The notes below the pieces were generated by a model that saw only the letters and a list, made by a program, of their open reading frames with translations, had not been told where the DNA came from and ran no database searches. From positions 1 through 64,000 of the forward strand of contig NZ_QZWI01000021.1 of NCBI RefSeq assembly GCF_003614975.1: a DNA stretch of 64,000 bases, given 5' to 3'. Below are positions 42,945 to 50,919 of the stretch, in pieces (the first letter of the stretch is position 1; each line of letters opens with the position of its first letter). A program made the position numbers and the translations under genes. Origin of the DNA: Rahnella bruchi. GTDB taxonomy: Bacteria; Pseudomonadota; Gammaproteobacteria; Enterobacterales; Enterobacteriaceae.

Positions 42945-44302
42945 AAGCGCATCAGTTCTTCTGGATCGTCCCGGCGTTACTGGCGCCCGCTATCGGCTGG
43001 TCTGCCTGTCAGCAGGATGTGGTGCTCTACGGGCAGGTTTCCGCCGTGGAACGGCAGCACTCCCTTTGGCGCATTCAGCAGAAAAACCCGTACCGGGCGG
43101 ATAATATGCTGCGCGATGCCGCGCTTAACTATGCCGGGTCTTGTCAGCCTGCGGCAGATCTGACGGTCGATTTCTCACTTTATGGCCTGTTTTGGTCGGG
43201 GTGGCGACCGACGGGCGCTTTCGAGCAGGATGACAGCCATGCGCGCTTTCTGGCGGATAAATTAGCGCTGACTTATGCCGCTTCAGATCAGCTTCGGCTG
43301 GAGCTGGGCAAACTTAAAGCGCAGGGCGGATTGTTTTATCTCAAGTCTCCCGCTGCGCTGATGAATAACTATTATGCCGGTTTTCGCAGCAGCCGAATTT
43401 ACTATCCGGGAGTGCAACCGGCTTATACCGCCTCGTACTGGGGGGGGGGGATCACCCATGACAATGAAGTTCGCTCGCTGTCGCTGTCGGTTTCTCCCGC
43501 GCTGAGCCGCGAAGGTCCATATTATCAATCGTCCGGTAACTGGCGGGATGCGGCGCGGTCAAATAGCGATGAACGCTATCTGCTCTCCTGGAGCGGCAGG
43601 GAGGTTGCCGATCATACACCAACATTAAACCTGATGGGGGGAAGCAATAAATCTGTCGCCGTGGCAGACAGCTATCAGTTTGCCCCCCAGTGGCAGTTTA
43701 ACGCCGAGGCGGCGTGGCACTGGCAACAACAGTGGCGTCATCTGGACGCGCAACTGGCCGATCGCCTGCAGGGTTACAGCTTTCCTGACCAGCTGTATTC
43801 CCGGGAGGAGCAGAGAAACACCGAACTGGCATTAGGGGTGCAATATACCACCGACCAGTTTAGTCAGTTTGGCGTGGAGTACTACTTCCAGAGCGCGGGA
43901 TATTCCGTCGCAGAATGGCGTAAGCAGACCGATCTTATTCGTTTTCTAAACCAGCGTAGCGGCAATGCGGCGCTGGACCGCCTGTTTGATGACTATAAGT
44001 TTCTGATGGCCGGGGAAATCAACAATACGACCAACCGAGGGCAGCTGTTGGGTAAACATTACCTGAGCACCTTTAACAGCATCCTGATGGCAGATGAGTC
44101 TGTTATTCAGCCCTATGCGATTTTTAATCTGGGAGATTACAGCACATTGGTGGGGGTTAATTACAGCAAACCTGTCGCCGCATTTGACAAAAAACTGGCT
44201 ATTTATTGTGGAGTTTATAGCGCGCAGGGTAAACAAAATTCAGAATTTGGTTTATTTGGCGACACTATTGGCAGCTGGCTGGGATTTAAATATCAATTTT
44301 GA
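42941..44302 (+). CDS. Outer-membrane beta-barrel protein of the export cassette
   Basis: A 453-residue protein starting with TTG, overlapping the LolA-like stop by 4 bp. Signal peptide ends near AIGWSA. The mature part alternates aromatic and polar residues (DLTVDFSLYGLFWSGWRPTG, QWQFNAEAAWHWQQQWRHLD) and ends in a strand with aromatic terminus (SWLGFKYQF), which fits a beta barrel. An 11-G tract (43440-43450) lies in the codons for W-GGG. No known family is recognised; it probably delivers or exposes the product at the outer membrane. Confidence 0.7.
   Translation: MKAHQFFWIVPALLAPAIGWSACQQDVVLYGQVSAVERQHSLWRIQQKNPYRADNMLRDAALNYAGSCQPAADLTVDFSLYGLFWSGWRPTGAFEQDDSHARFLADKLALTYAASDQLRLELGKLKAQGGLFYLKSPAALMNNYYAGFRSSRIYYPGVQPAYTASYWGGGITHDNEVRSLSLSVSPALSREGPYYQSSGNWRDAARSNSDERYLLSWSGREVADHTPTLNLMGGSNKSVAVADSYQFAPQWQFNAEAAWHWQQQWRHLDAQLADRLQGYSFPDQLYSREEQRNTELALGVQYTTDQFSQFGVEYYFQSAGYSVAEWRKQTDLIRFLNQRSGNAALDRLFDDYKFLMAGEINNTTNRGQLLGKHYLSTFNSILMADESVIQPYAIFNLGDYSTLVGVNYSKPVAAFDKKLAIYCGVYSAQGKQNSEFGLFGDTIGSWLGFKYQF
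43440..43450 (+). repeat. Poly-G tract (11 G) inside the outer-membrane protein gene
   Basis: Eleven consecutive G encode the second half of a Tyr-Trp-Gly-Gly-Gly stretch. A gain or loss of one G would shift the frame in the N-terminal half of the gene. Such tracts act as phase-variation switches in other genera. Confidence 0.9.
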
Positions 44303-44308
44303 GGAATT

Positions 44309-45247
44309 ATGAGTTTATTATCAACATCAAAGCCCGTGGTATTACTGTTTGCCGGGCAGGGGACCTCCACCGTTGGCATGGGCGCGGATTTATGGGATAT
44401 CAATCATACCACGCGCTCAATCTGGGATTGCGCCAGTGATATTACCGGTAAAGACCTTCGCCGCCTGTGTCTGAAAGGGCCGATGAACCGGCTGGTGCAG
44501 ACTTCAGTTCAGCAGATTGCAGTCAGCGTGATTAACACCACGCTGTATACCTTGTGGTGCGAAGCGGCGACCGGAGTCGATATTGTCGGCAGCTGCGGTC
44601 ACAGCGTGGGGGAATATAGTGCGCTTTACGCAGCTGGCATCCTGTCGCTGGAAGATATGTTCCGGGCGGTACACTATCGCGCCGAACTGATGGATGAACT
44701 GAGCAAGTGTTACAAAGGCTCGATGCTGGCGGTGAAATCTCTTGATTACGCCAGCCTGTCTGCGCTGATTGCCGATTCAGACCTGCCGCTGGAAATCAGT
44801 TGTGATAACAGCAACCAGCAACAGGTGATTGGCGGTGTCCCGCAATTGCTTAACGAGTTTGTTCCGTTACTGCTTCAGCAGGGATGCAGCAGCATTAAAC
44901 TGGGCGTCAGCGGCGCCTGGCATACTGCATTAATGAGCGAAGGGGTGGAGCCGATGGCGCAGTTTCTCCGCGGGCTGCAATTTAATCAGCCCCGGCACCA
45001 GGTACTGATGAATGTCACTGCACAGCCTGCCAGCGATGCCGACACCATCCGGCGTAATCTGTCCCTGCACCTGACGCATACGGTGAAATGGACTGACTCC
45101 ATGACACATTTTCTTCAGGCGGAGACGCCATGCCAGTTTGTCGAAATCAGTAATAAAGCGTATCTGACCCACCTGTTGCATGATTATCCGATGTATAAGC
45201 CGGACAACGGCGTTCATTGCCGCCAGTTGTTATCACGGATGGCATAA
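44309..45247 (+). CDS. Malonyl-CoA:ACP transacylase (FabD-like)
   Basis: A 312-residue acyltransferase. LLFAGQGTSTVGMG opens the fold; the nucleophile elbow is GHSVGEYSAL with Ser99; His205 follows in GAWHTALM; Arg124 (YRAELM) fits the malonate-binding arginine of FabD. It would load malonyl units onto the cluster ACP. It is separated from the other synthesis genes by the export cassette but lies 6 bp after the barrel gene, so it belongs to the same operon. Confidence 0.9.
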   Translation: MSLLSTSKPVVLLFAGQGTSTVGMGADLWDINHTTRSIWDCASDITGKDLRRLCLKGPMNRLVQTSVQQIAVSVINTTLYTLWCEAATGVDIVGSCGHSVGEYSALYAAGILSLEDMFRAVHYRAELMDELSKCYKGSMLAVKSLDYASLSALIADSDLPLEISCDNSNQQQVIGGVPQLLNEFVPLLLQQGCSSIKLGVSGAWHTALMSEGVEPMAQFLRGLQFNQPRHQVLMNVTAQPASDADTIRRNLSLHLTHTVKWTDSMTHFLQAETPCQFVEISNKAYLTHLLHDYPMYKPDNGVHCRQLLSRMA

Positions 45248-45248
45248 C

Positions 45249-46256
45249 ATGATCCCGGATTACACCACTTTTATTCGTTTTCATGACAAACGCATGCTGG
45301 CATTACTCTATATTCTTCTGCCGGTTATGCTGGGTTTTTACTGGCGGAATAACGGCTATGTGTTATTCCCGGCGGATGCCGGAATAATCGCCGCGCTACT
45401 CTCCATAACCTTATTTAACACGCTGTTCGATGTCAAAGCCTCATGGGCTTACAGCAGCGTGTTACGCCGGGTCGATTTGAGCTGCTTTAACGGACAGAGG
45501 TGTACAGGTGTCAGTAGATTCCTCAGCCGTCCTGCGGTGCTGTCGATAATCGCTTTCCCGCTATTTTGGCTGTTAATCCTGTCGATGTCGCTATGGGGCG
45601 AGGATTCTCAGCGCTATTATTGGCTGGCAGCGCTATTACCGCTTATTTTTTATGTGTTATATCATCATGTTCGCCTGGTTTATATCCGTCAGGTGATAGC
45701 GGCGCTACCGCCTTCCGGTGCGGTTAAAAACCTGTACCGTTATCTGTGGACGCCGTTACTGCTCAGCCTGCTGGTAAGCCTGCTTTCTGTTAGCCCGCTG
45801 AAAAATGATGACGATTTCAGCCTGAGTGAGGGCTATTTTTCCGGCAAATTAATGGTGGCAATGTGGCTGCTTTGCGCCGCGGTACTGGGTTTAAATTTGC
45901 TGTTTAACCTGTGGAGCAAGCGTTACATCTTCCTTGGCCGGATATTCCTCAGAGAAATCGATTTCTATTTTTCCCCGCGGATTCCGCTGAGCCAGCTACA
46001 GCGTCTGCCTTTTGTCGCGCGGATGATACTGTTAGCTGTGTTGAACACCGGCTGGATTATTCTTATCAGCGCTATTCTGGCCCTGACCGGCTGGCAGGTA
46101 AAATTTGAACTCTATTTCTTATGCTGCTATTTGCCGGCCGCGGGTTATCTTTACCTGCACCTCTACTGGCACTGGCATAACGAATTCCTGCTGACCTGTG
46201 ATATGTACTTTCGCTATGAAGTGATCAAAAAACGCCAGGCGATACCGGTTTTGTAA
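45249..46256 (+). CDS. Polytopic inner-membrane protein of unknown function
   Basis: A 335-residue protein with about eight to nine predicted helices (for example MLALLYILLPVMLGFYW, VLSIIAFPLFWLLILSMSLW, MVAMWLLCAAVLGLNLLFNL, MILLAVLNTGWIILISAILA) and few charged motifs. No family was recognised. The start overlaps nothing but lies 1 bp after the transacylase stop. As the last gene of the cluster it may be a membrane-bound transferase, flippase or immunity-like protein; none can be shown. Confidence 0.6.
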   Translation: MIPDYTTFIRFHDKRMLALLYILLPVMLGFYWRNNGYVLFPADAGIIAALLSITLFNTLFDVKASWAYSSVLRRVDLSCFNGQRCTGVSRFLSRPAVLSIIAFPLFWLLILSMSLWGEDSQRYYWLAALLPLIFYVLYHHVRLVYIRQVIAALPPSGAVKNLYRYLWTPLLLSLLVSLLSVSPLKNDDDFSLSEGYFSGKLMVAMWLLCAAVLGLNLLFNLWSKRYIFLGRIFLREIDFYFSPRIPLSQLQRLPFVARMILLAVLNTGWIILISAILALTGWQVKFELYFLCCYLPAAGYLYLHLYWHWHNEFLLTCDMYFRYEVIKKRQAIPVL

Positions 46257-46292
46257 CCCTCAGGGTTAATTACCGCGCCGTGGAAAACCGCT

Positions 46293-46350
46293 TTCAGCGC
46301 TGATAAAAAAAACGCCCGATAATTCGGGCGTTTTTTTTATCAGCGCTGAA
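46293..46350. terminator. Strong bidirectional terminator closing the biosynthetic operon
   Basis: A perfect 27-bp inverted repeat with a 4-base loop (46293-46319 and 46324-46350) with a GC core ACGCCCGA/TCGGGCGT and eight A/eight T on the flanks. It can stop transcription from both sides: the plus-strand operon and the minus-strand plsB fragment. Confidence 0.93.
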
Positions 46351-46354
46351 GTTG

Positions 46355-46525
46355 TTACTCCGGCGCGACTACGTTCTCAATTGTCTGCCGCACATCCTGG
46401 GTAATCAGATCCGCCAGCAGCTGATAGACCCTCTGCGTCTGTTCAATTAAGGCATCGCCGGTATCGCTGATATAGCCTTCATCACGCAGCGTCATCACCA
46501 ATGACGAGAACACTGCCTTATCAAA
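46355..46525 (-). pseudogene. plsB: 3' fragment of plsB (glycerol-3-phosphate acyltransferase)
   Basis: About 56 codons read [20 protein letters not shown] then [20 protein letters not shown], which matches the C-terminal end of enterobacterial PlsB. The rest of the gene, including all catalytic motifs, is gone. Homology stops exactly where a GGGGTCC Tn3-type repeat begins (46526), so a transposon cut it. PlsB is an essential membrane enzyme, so a functional copy must exist elsewhere. Confidence 0.75.
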
Positions 46526-46563
46526 GGGGTCCGCTTGGAAAACGGAATCTATGGTCACTCCCG
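46526..46563 (+). repeat. Tn3-family-like terminal inverted repeat, cutting plsB
   Basis: GGGGTCCGCTTGGAAAACGG starts here and the element would lie to the right. The GGGGTC opening and the GAAAACGG core resemble Tn21-group ends. A second, closely similar end is at 52339 (GGGGTCCACTTGGAAAACGT) in the same orientation. The length of 38 bp is assumed from the family. Confidence 0.55.
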
Positions 46564-46802
46564 TTTTTGCAACACCGATTTTGACGATAAGTTGGCTTGC
46601 TTGAATCTATCCGGCGTCTGAATGGGATTTTATTCCCGCGCCTCGATGAGTTCCGCGCCTGATGAACCTCTAGAAAATATACGGCTTCAATGAGCCTTTC
46701 CGTTTTACAGGTTCCTCAACAGGCCGGTGGGCCGTTAGTATCATCAATATCAGTATTCGCAAAACCAGATCAGTGATTCTTTAAACCGGTGTATTTCTGT
46801 CA

Positions 46803-47807
46803 TTATGCTACATAAGTTTGCTGTCGTGCCGTTAGGGCCCAGGCTATTCTGGCCAGCTTGTTTGCCAGGGCACAAGTGACGACAAAGTTGCTTTTCCTAC
46901 ACAGTAGATCCCTGACCCAATCGGCCAATTTTCCAGACTGGTGTTCCAGTTTTTGTATGAATACCCTGGCACATTGAACTAACAAAGTTCGGATCTTTTT
47001 GTTACCTCGCTTACTAATTCCCAGCAATGTCGTCCGACCTCCCGTGCTGTACTGTCGAGGCACTAGCCCTGTTGCCGCCGCAAAGTCACGACTGCTGACG
47101 TACTGCTTCCCGTCGCCAATCTCAGTTGAAATAGTACTCGCTGTCAGTGTTCCAACGCAGGGAATGCTCAGCAAGCGCTGTCCAATCTCATCTTCGTCCA
47201 ACTTTCGTTTCAACTGGGATTCCAAATCTTTAATCTGCTCAACGAGATAATGATAATGCTGTTGTAATTTCAGCAATAACTGGCTGAGATAAAGAGGCAA
47301 ACTATTGTCCTCAAGAAGGGTACTCAGTCGGCTAATAACGGCAGCTCCTCGTGGAACGCTAATGCCAAATTCCAGCAGAAAAGCATGCATCTGATTGGTT
47401 GTTTTTACCTTATCCTGAACCAAGGATTCACGGACACGATGCAGAGCCCGCATTGCCTGCTGAGATTCCGTTCTAGGTTGCACAAAACGCATAGACGGAC
47501 GCGATGCAGCTTCGCAAATAGCTTCGGCGTCGACAAAGTCGTTTTTGTTACTTTTAACGAATGGACGGACAAATTGTGGTGATATCAGCTTAGGAAAATG
47601 CCCCAACTCTTCCAACTTGCGTGCCATAAAGTGAGAGCCGCCACAGGCTTCCATTGCGATGGTTGTAGCGGGGCATGTCGCCAAAAATTCGATTAACTTT
47701 GGCCGGGTAAATTTTTTACGGTAAACAGCCTTGCCGCGACGATCTTGGCAATGAATATGGAAAGAGTTTTTACCCAGATCGATACCAATGAGCGCAATGT
47801 TTTCCAT
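46803..47807 (-). CDS. IS110-family transposase (IS1111 group), copy 1
   Basis: A 334-residue DEDD transposase/recombinase: GIDLGKNSFHIHCQDRRGK with the first Asp, TTIAMEACGGSHFMARKLEE with Glu, VRPFVKSNKNDFVDAEAICE with the Asp pair, and a C-terminal Tnp_20 part (LLSIPCVGTLTASTIS, AAATGLVPRQYSTGGRTTLL, LLVQCAR with the conserved Ser/Cys region). It appears full length. About 240 bp of noncoding DNA downstream (46560-46802) would hold the guide RNA expected for IS1111-type elements. Confidence 0.88.
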   Translation of the reverse strand: MENIALIGIDLGKNSFHIHCQDRRGKAVYRKKFTRPKLIEFLATCPATTIAMEACGGSHFMARKLEELGHFPKLISPQFVRPFVKSNKNDFVDAEAICEAASRPSMRFVQPRTESQQAMRALHRVRESLVQDKVKTTNQMHAFLLEFGISVPRGAAVISRLSTLLEDNSLPLYLSQLLLKLQQHYHYLVEQIKDLESQLKRKLDEDEIGQRLLSIPCVGTLTASTISTEIGDGKQYVSSRDFAAATGLVPRQYSTGGRTTLLGISKRGNKKIRTLLVQCARVFIQKLEHQSGKLADWVRDLLCRKSNFVVTCALANKLARIAWALTARQQTYVA

Positions 47808-48141
47808 GATAGTTCTCCGAATGAAAGCCTATCCTCAGCATAGTACCGGGAAGGTGGGAGTGACCATCTCATTAAATATCCTACTATAAGGGCTTCCCCG
47901 AACAGTCAACGCCGGTTTTTAATTTCTGTCTGTTCATCAATAAAAGGCAAGGGATAAGACTGCGCTACTATAAACGGTCACGCTGAATCGCTAGTGATTC
48001 GGACCCTGATGAAAGACGCTCGTGAGATCCTCCTTCGTTAATCGGATAGTAATATCCAGTAGGATATGCAGATACTTCTCACGGGGGTCTAACCCTTTAC
48101 CATCAACGAGTTACAGTTCAGTTACTACTCAGTTTAATTTT
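47808..48141. other. Noncoding junction of two IS110-type elements
   Basis: No gene. The left part is the upstream end of IS110 copy 1 (TAAGGGCTTCCCCG around 47887), the rest (about 250 bp) is the downstream noncoding end of copy 2, where IS1111-group elements carry their guide (seek/bridge) RNA. The exact element boundaries were not resolved. Confidence 0.45.
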
Positions 48142-49164
48142 TCACGTTGTTGAATACAGTCTGAAGTCATCGCCGTAATGTAATGATGCCCAGCACAACC
48201 TCGCATTCTTGGCGGCGATTGCAACGACAGCACGCCAGTATCCCCGCCTACCAATCAACGAGCAGACCCAACGGCTAAACGAGTCCGTTCTATTCTCTGC
48301 CCCTACCATTACAGAACGGGCTCCCTGGACCAGTAGGGTTCGCAGATAGGCATCACCCGCTTTTGTTATCCTGCCAAGCTTTGATTTTCCGCCACTACTG
48401 TATTGTGATGGCGTTAGCCCCAACCAGGCTGCCAGTTGGCGCCCGTTCTTAAAATCATGGGCATTGCCAATACTGGCGACCAGCGCACTCGCTGTGGTGG
48501 GCCCAACACCTTTCAGTTCCATTAACTGCTGGCTGCGATGATCTGTTTTGGCCACACGAGATAATACCCTGTCATATTCGGCGATTTTCTCTTCAATATT
48601 AGTGACATGTGCCAATAGATCATCAATGCACAGCCTAACCTGTACTGGCAGAGTTTCCTTCTGGTCAGAAACAACATGACGCAGAGCATCAGTGCTTTGT
48701 GGGGCAATAACCCCGAATTCAGATATCAGGCCCCGAAGACGGTTATACGTTGCTGTTCTTTCCTGGATAAATCCCTGTCTTGTCCGATGTAAGCATTGCA
48801 TTGCCTGCTGGCTTTCGTCTTTGACTGGTACAAAGCGCATATGCGGCCGCTGCACTGCCTCACAAATAGCTATTGCATCAGCTGCATCATTTTTCCCGGT
48901 CTTACCCGCCATGCGATAGGGTGAGACAAATTTCGGAGCCATCAACCGGACATCATGGCCATACTGCCTGAATAATCTTGCCCAATAGTGGGCACCCGAG
49001 CAGGCTTCCATTCCAATGACACAGGGAGGTAAACCTGCGATGAGTTCAGAAAGTGCTGCACGCGACACCTTGGGTTTAACCAGAACAGCTTTACCATTTT
49101 GGTCAATGCAGTGAACAGCAAACACATTTTTAGCAAGAGCGATACCGACAGTGGTGATGGTCAT
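48142..49164 (-). CDS. IS110-family transposase (IS1111 group), copy 2
   Basis: A 340-residue DEDD recombinase clearly different from copy 1: TVGIALAKNVFAVHCIDQNG (the usual D of GIDLAK is replaced by A), VIGMEACSGAHYWARLFRQY, GKTGKNDAADAIAICEAVQR and ELKGVGPTTASALVASIGN with GLTPSQYSSGGK. The family GID motif reads GIA, so a catalytic Asp may be missing. The gene is otherwise full length. It lies in the same orientation as copy 1. Confidence 0.82.
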   Translation of the reverse strand: MTITTVGIALAKNVFAVHCIDQNGKAVLVKPKVSRAALSELIAGLPPCVIGMEACSGAHYWARLFRQYGHDVRLMAPKFVSPYRMAGKTGKNDAADAIAICEAVQRPHMRFVPVKDESQQAMQCLHRTRQGFIQERTATYNRLRGLISEFGVIAPQSTDALRHVVSDQKETLPVQVRLCIDDLLAHVTNIEEKIAEYDRVLSRVAKTDHRSQQLMELKGVGPTTASALVASIGNAHDFKNGRQLAAWLGLTPSQYSSGGKSKLGRITKAGDAYLRTLLVQGARSVMVGAENRTDSFSRWVCSLIGRRGYWRAVVAIAAKNARLCWASLHYGDDFRLYSTT

Positions 49165-49334
49165 AACGAATCCCTCTGGGTCAATGTTTATCCTATGATT
49201 GCACGAAAGTTAATCAGGCGCATATCTAGGGGAAGTCCCTTCCATTCGCTAAGCCAGTGACTTAAGCAGGTATGACGGGCCGATTTGTGCCAGAAGCGGA
49301 TGTTAGTAAACCTGAACCGCATCAATTGGAGGGG

Positions 49335-49615
49335 AGCAGGTCAGCCAGTACGGTAGTGATGACTGGCAGCGGTTCTGCCGGGGCAATAATCTGACCCCGA
49401 GCATGAGTCGCCGTGGCAACTGTTGGGATAATGCTGTGGCAGAATCGTTCTTCAATTCACTAAAAAAAGAGCGTGTCAGAAAGAGAATATATAAAACCCG
49501 GGGCATGGCCCGGGCGGATATATTCGATTACATCGAAGTATTCTACAACCGAGCCCGACGCCACAGTCATCTCGGTGGTGTTAGCCCTGAGGCCTTCGAA
49601 AAGGCCTCACCGTGA
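49335..49615 (+). pseudogene. IS3-family OrfB remnant (3' end)
   Basis: A 3' fragment: QYGSDDWQRFC, then MSRRGNCWDNAVAESFFNSL and YNRARRHSHLGGVSPEAFEK. It keeps the last part of the DDE core (the Glu in AVAESFF) but has lost the N-terminal two thirds. It is from a different IS3 group than the IS407- and IS150-type copies in this window. Confidence 0.8.
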
Positions 49616-49848
49616 GGACAGGAACTGTCTACGTGCTCGGGGGCACTCCATTATTGCGAGTCGGTGAGGTTTCGATTGCGAGCCGTTACATCTATCCCAT
49701 AAACCTCGAACTCACTTATTCGCCCTTTAATTACCCGGAATCCCTCAGGTTTTGCAAAAAAGCATATGCGCCGTGATTAATGACGGCATGCACGGTGAAT
49801 TGGATGGTGTTTTATATAACATTTCAATGTGAAAATATAACAAATTGC

Positions 49849-49869
49849 ATCTGGGGCTAAGCCCCAGAT
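49849..49869. terminator. Perfect hairpin in the transposon-rich gap
   Basis: Inverted repeat ATCTGGGGC-TAA-GCCCCAGAT, 9-bp GC-rich arms, no T tract of length. It may be a remnant terminator or recombination site. Confidence 0.4.
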
Positions 49870-49897
49870 ATGCTTACAGCTGCCATCAGTAGTCATA

Positions 49898-49935
49898 GGG
49901 GTTTGACGCTCAATGGAAAGAAAACTCACGTAAGA
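49898..49935 (+). repeat. Tn3-type 38-bp terminal repeat, second kind
   Basis: GGGGTTTGACGCTCAATGGA starts here, close to the Tn3/Tn1 terminal repeat (GGGGTCTGACGCTCAGTGGA), and the agreement continues through GAAAACTCACGT. It lies in the 440-bp gene-free gap 49616-50054, which otherwise shows no gene. Confidence 0.7.
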
Positions 49936-50054
49936 GGTTGGTTTGGTAATTAGAAAGCCAAAAATGAACTAATAAGTTCATTCAATTACCCCCTGTTAGT
50001 CACATAGCAGATCACTACACATAGGGCACAGTGACGTGCCTGTAACCTCAGAAA

Positions 50055-50792
50055 TCAATCAATGATAACGCGGCCATTCAGCGGCTGTACCGGGCGATTG
50101 TTTGCATGCTGAACTACTGAGTGGAATTGCCTGATTTGTTCAGCAGAAGCACTGACAGGTTGTTCCAGTACCATCCAGGTCACACCTTCAGAACAAGGGG
50201 GTGTGGTCAGGGATCCACTAAAGCGGTAGACCCCGACGTTCTCAGGCAACAAAGCGTTGATATCCACCGCCTGCGTCAGTATGGCAGCTTGATTAACTTT
50301 AGCAGGCATCTGCTGCCAGGCTTTTGCCAATTGCGGATTAGCTTTCCCTTCCTTAAACATCAGCGCCAAAACAGCCAGAGAACCATCTTTATCTTTATAG
50401 ACAAAATGGCCTTCCAGCGGGAACTGTTTGCCATCGATCTCATTTTCACTTGGTGCATGGAAATGAAATTGCTGCAGTGCAAAAGTATCGTCGTCCAGAC
50501 GCAGGGTATTACCTTCACCAACGTTAATCTGAATCGTATGGCCATTGTTGATTATTTGCTGTTTACCCTGCTCGAAAACCAGAACAGGTTTGCTGTGATG
50601 CGTTTTCAGTGCTCCCTTGATATTGACCGGTGACTGGTTTTTACCGGTTTCACAGAGTGCAAAATCGGGTGAAAGCTTGCCCCAGTGCTCAGGACTTTCC
50701 TGGCTTTCATAACCCCAATGCTGAGACTGTTCTGTGGCTCCGACAGAGAAACAGGTTGCCAGCATGATGCCCAGCATAAGTTTTCCTTTCAA
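50055..50792 (-). CDS. cah: Alpha-class carbonic anhydrase, periplasmic
   Basis: A 245-residue alpha-carbonic anhydrase interconverting CO2 and bicarbonate in the periplasm. Signal peptide MKGKLMLGIMLATCFSVGAT, then HWGYE, the core GKNQSPVNI, the zinc ligands His110 and His112 (FHFHAPSEN) and His129 (EGHFVYKD), and GSLTTPPCSEG with the active-site Thr. Two cysteines (C47 and the CSEG one) fit the usual disulphide. Full length, with remnant IS sequence immediately upstream and the Tn3-type repeat downstream, so it travelled with mobile DNA. Confidence 0.93.
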   Translation of the reverse strand: MKGKLMLGIMLATCFSVGATEQSQHWGYESQESPEHWGKLSPDFALCETGKNQSPVNIKGALKTHHSKPVLVFEQGKQQIINNGHTIQINVGEGNTLRLDDDTFALQQFHFHAPSENEIDGKQFPLEGHFVYKDKDGSLAVLALMFKEGKANPQLAKAWQQMPAKVNQAAILTQAVDINALLPENVGVYRFSGSLTTPPCSEGVTWMVLEQPVSASAEQIRQFHSVVQHANNRPVQPLNGRVIID

Positions 50793-50919
50793 TATTATTC
50801 ATCCTTTTCAAACGAAGTTGTAAATACGTCCATGGCGAACAGTGCATAGACTTCTCGGTAGCTATCACTCCATACAGGAGACCACACCCGGCATTGATGA
50901 GTAAATAGGAAACCGCCCC

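Noticed and set aside
31463..46256. Interpretation as a canonical aryl polyene cluster
   Set aside because: There is no tyrosine/histidine ammonia lyase, no MMPL exporter, no glycosyltransferase and no ApeI/ApeP-type dehydratase pair, while a GcvT-like gene and ABC export genes are present.
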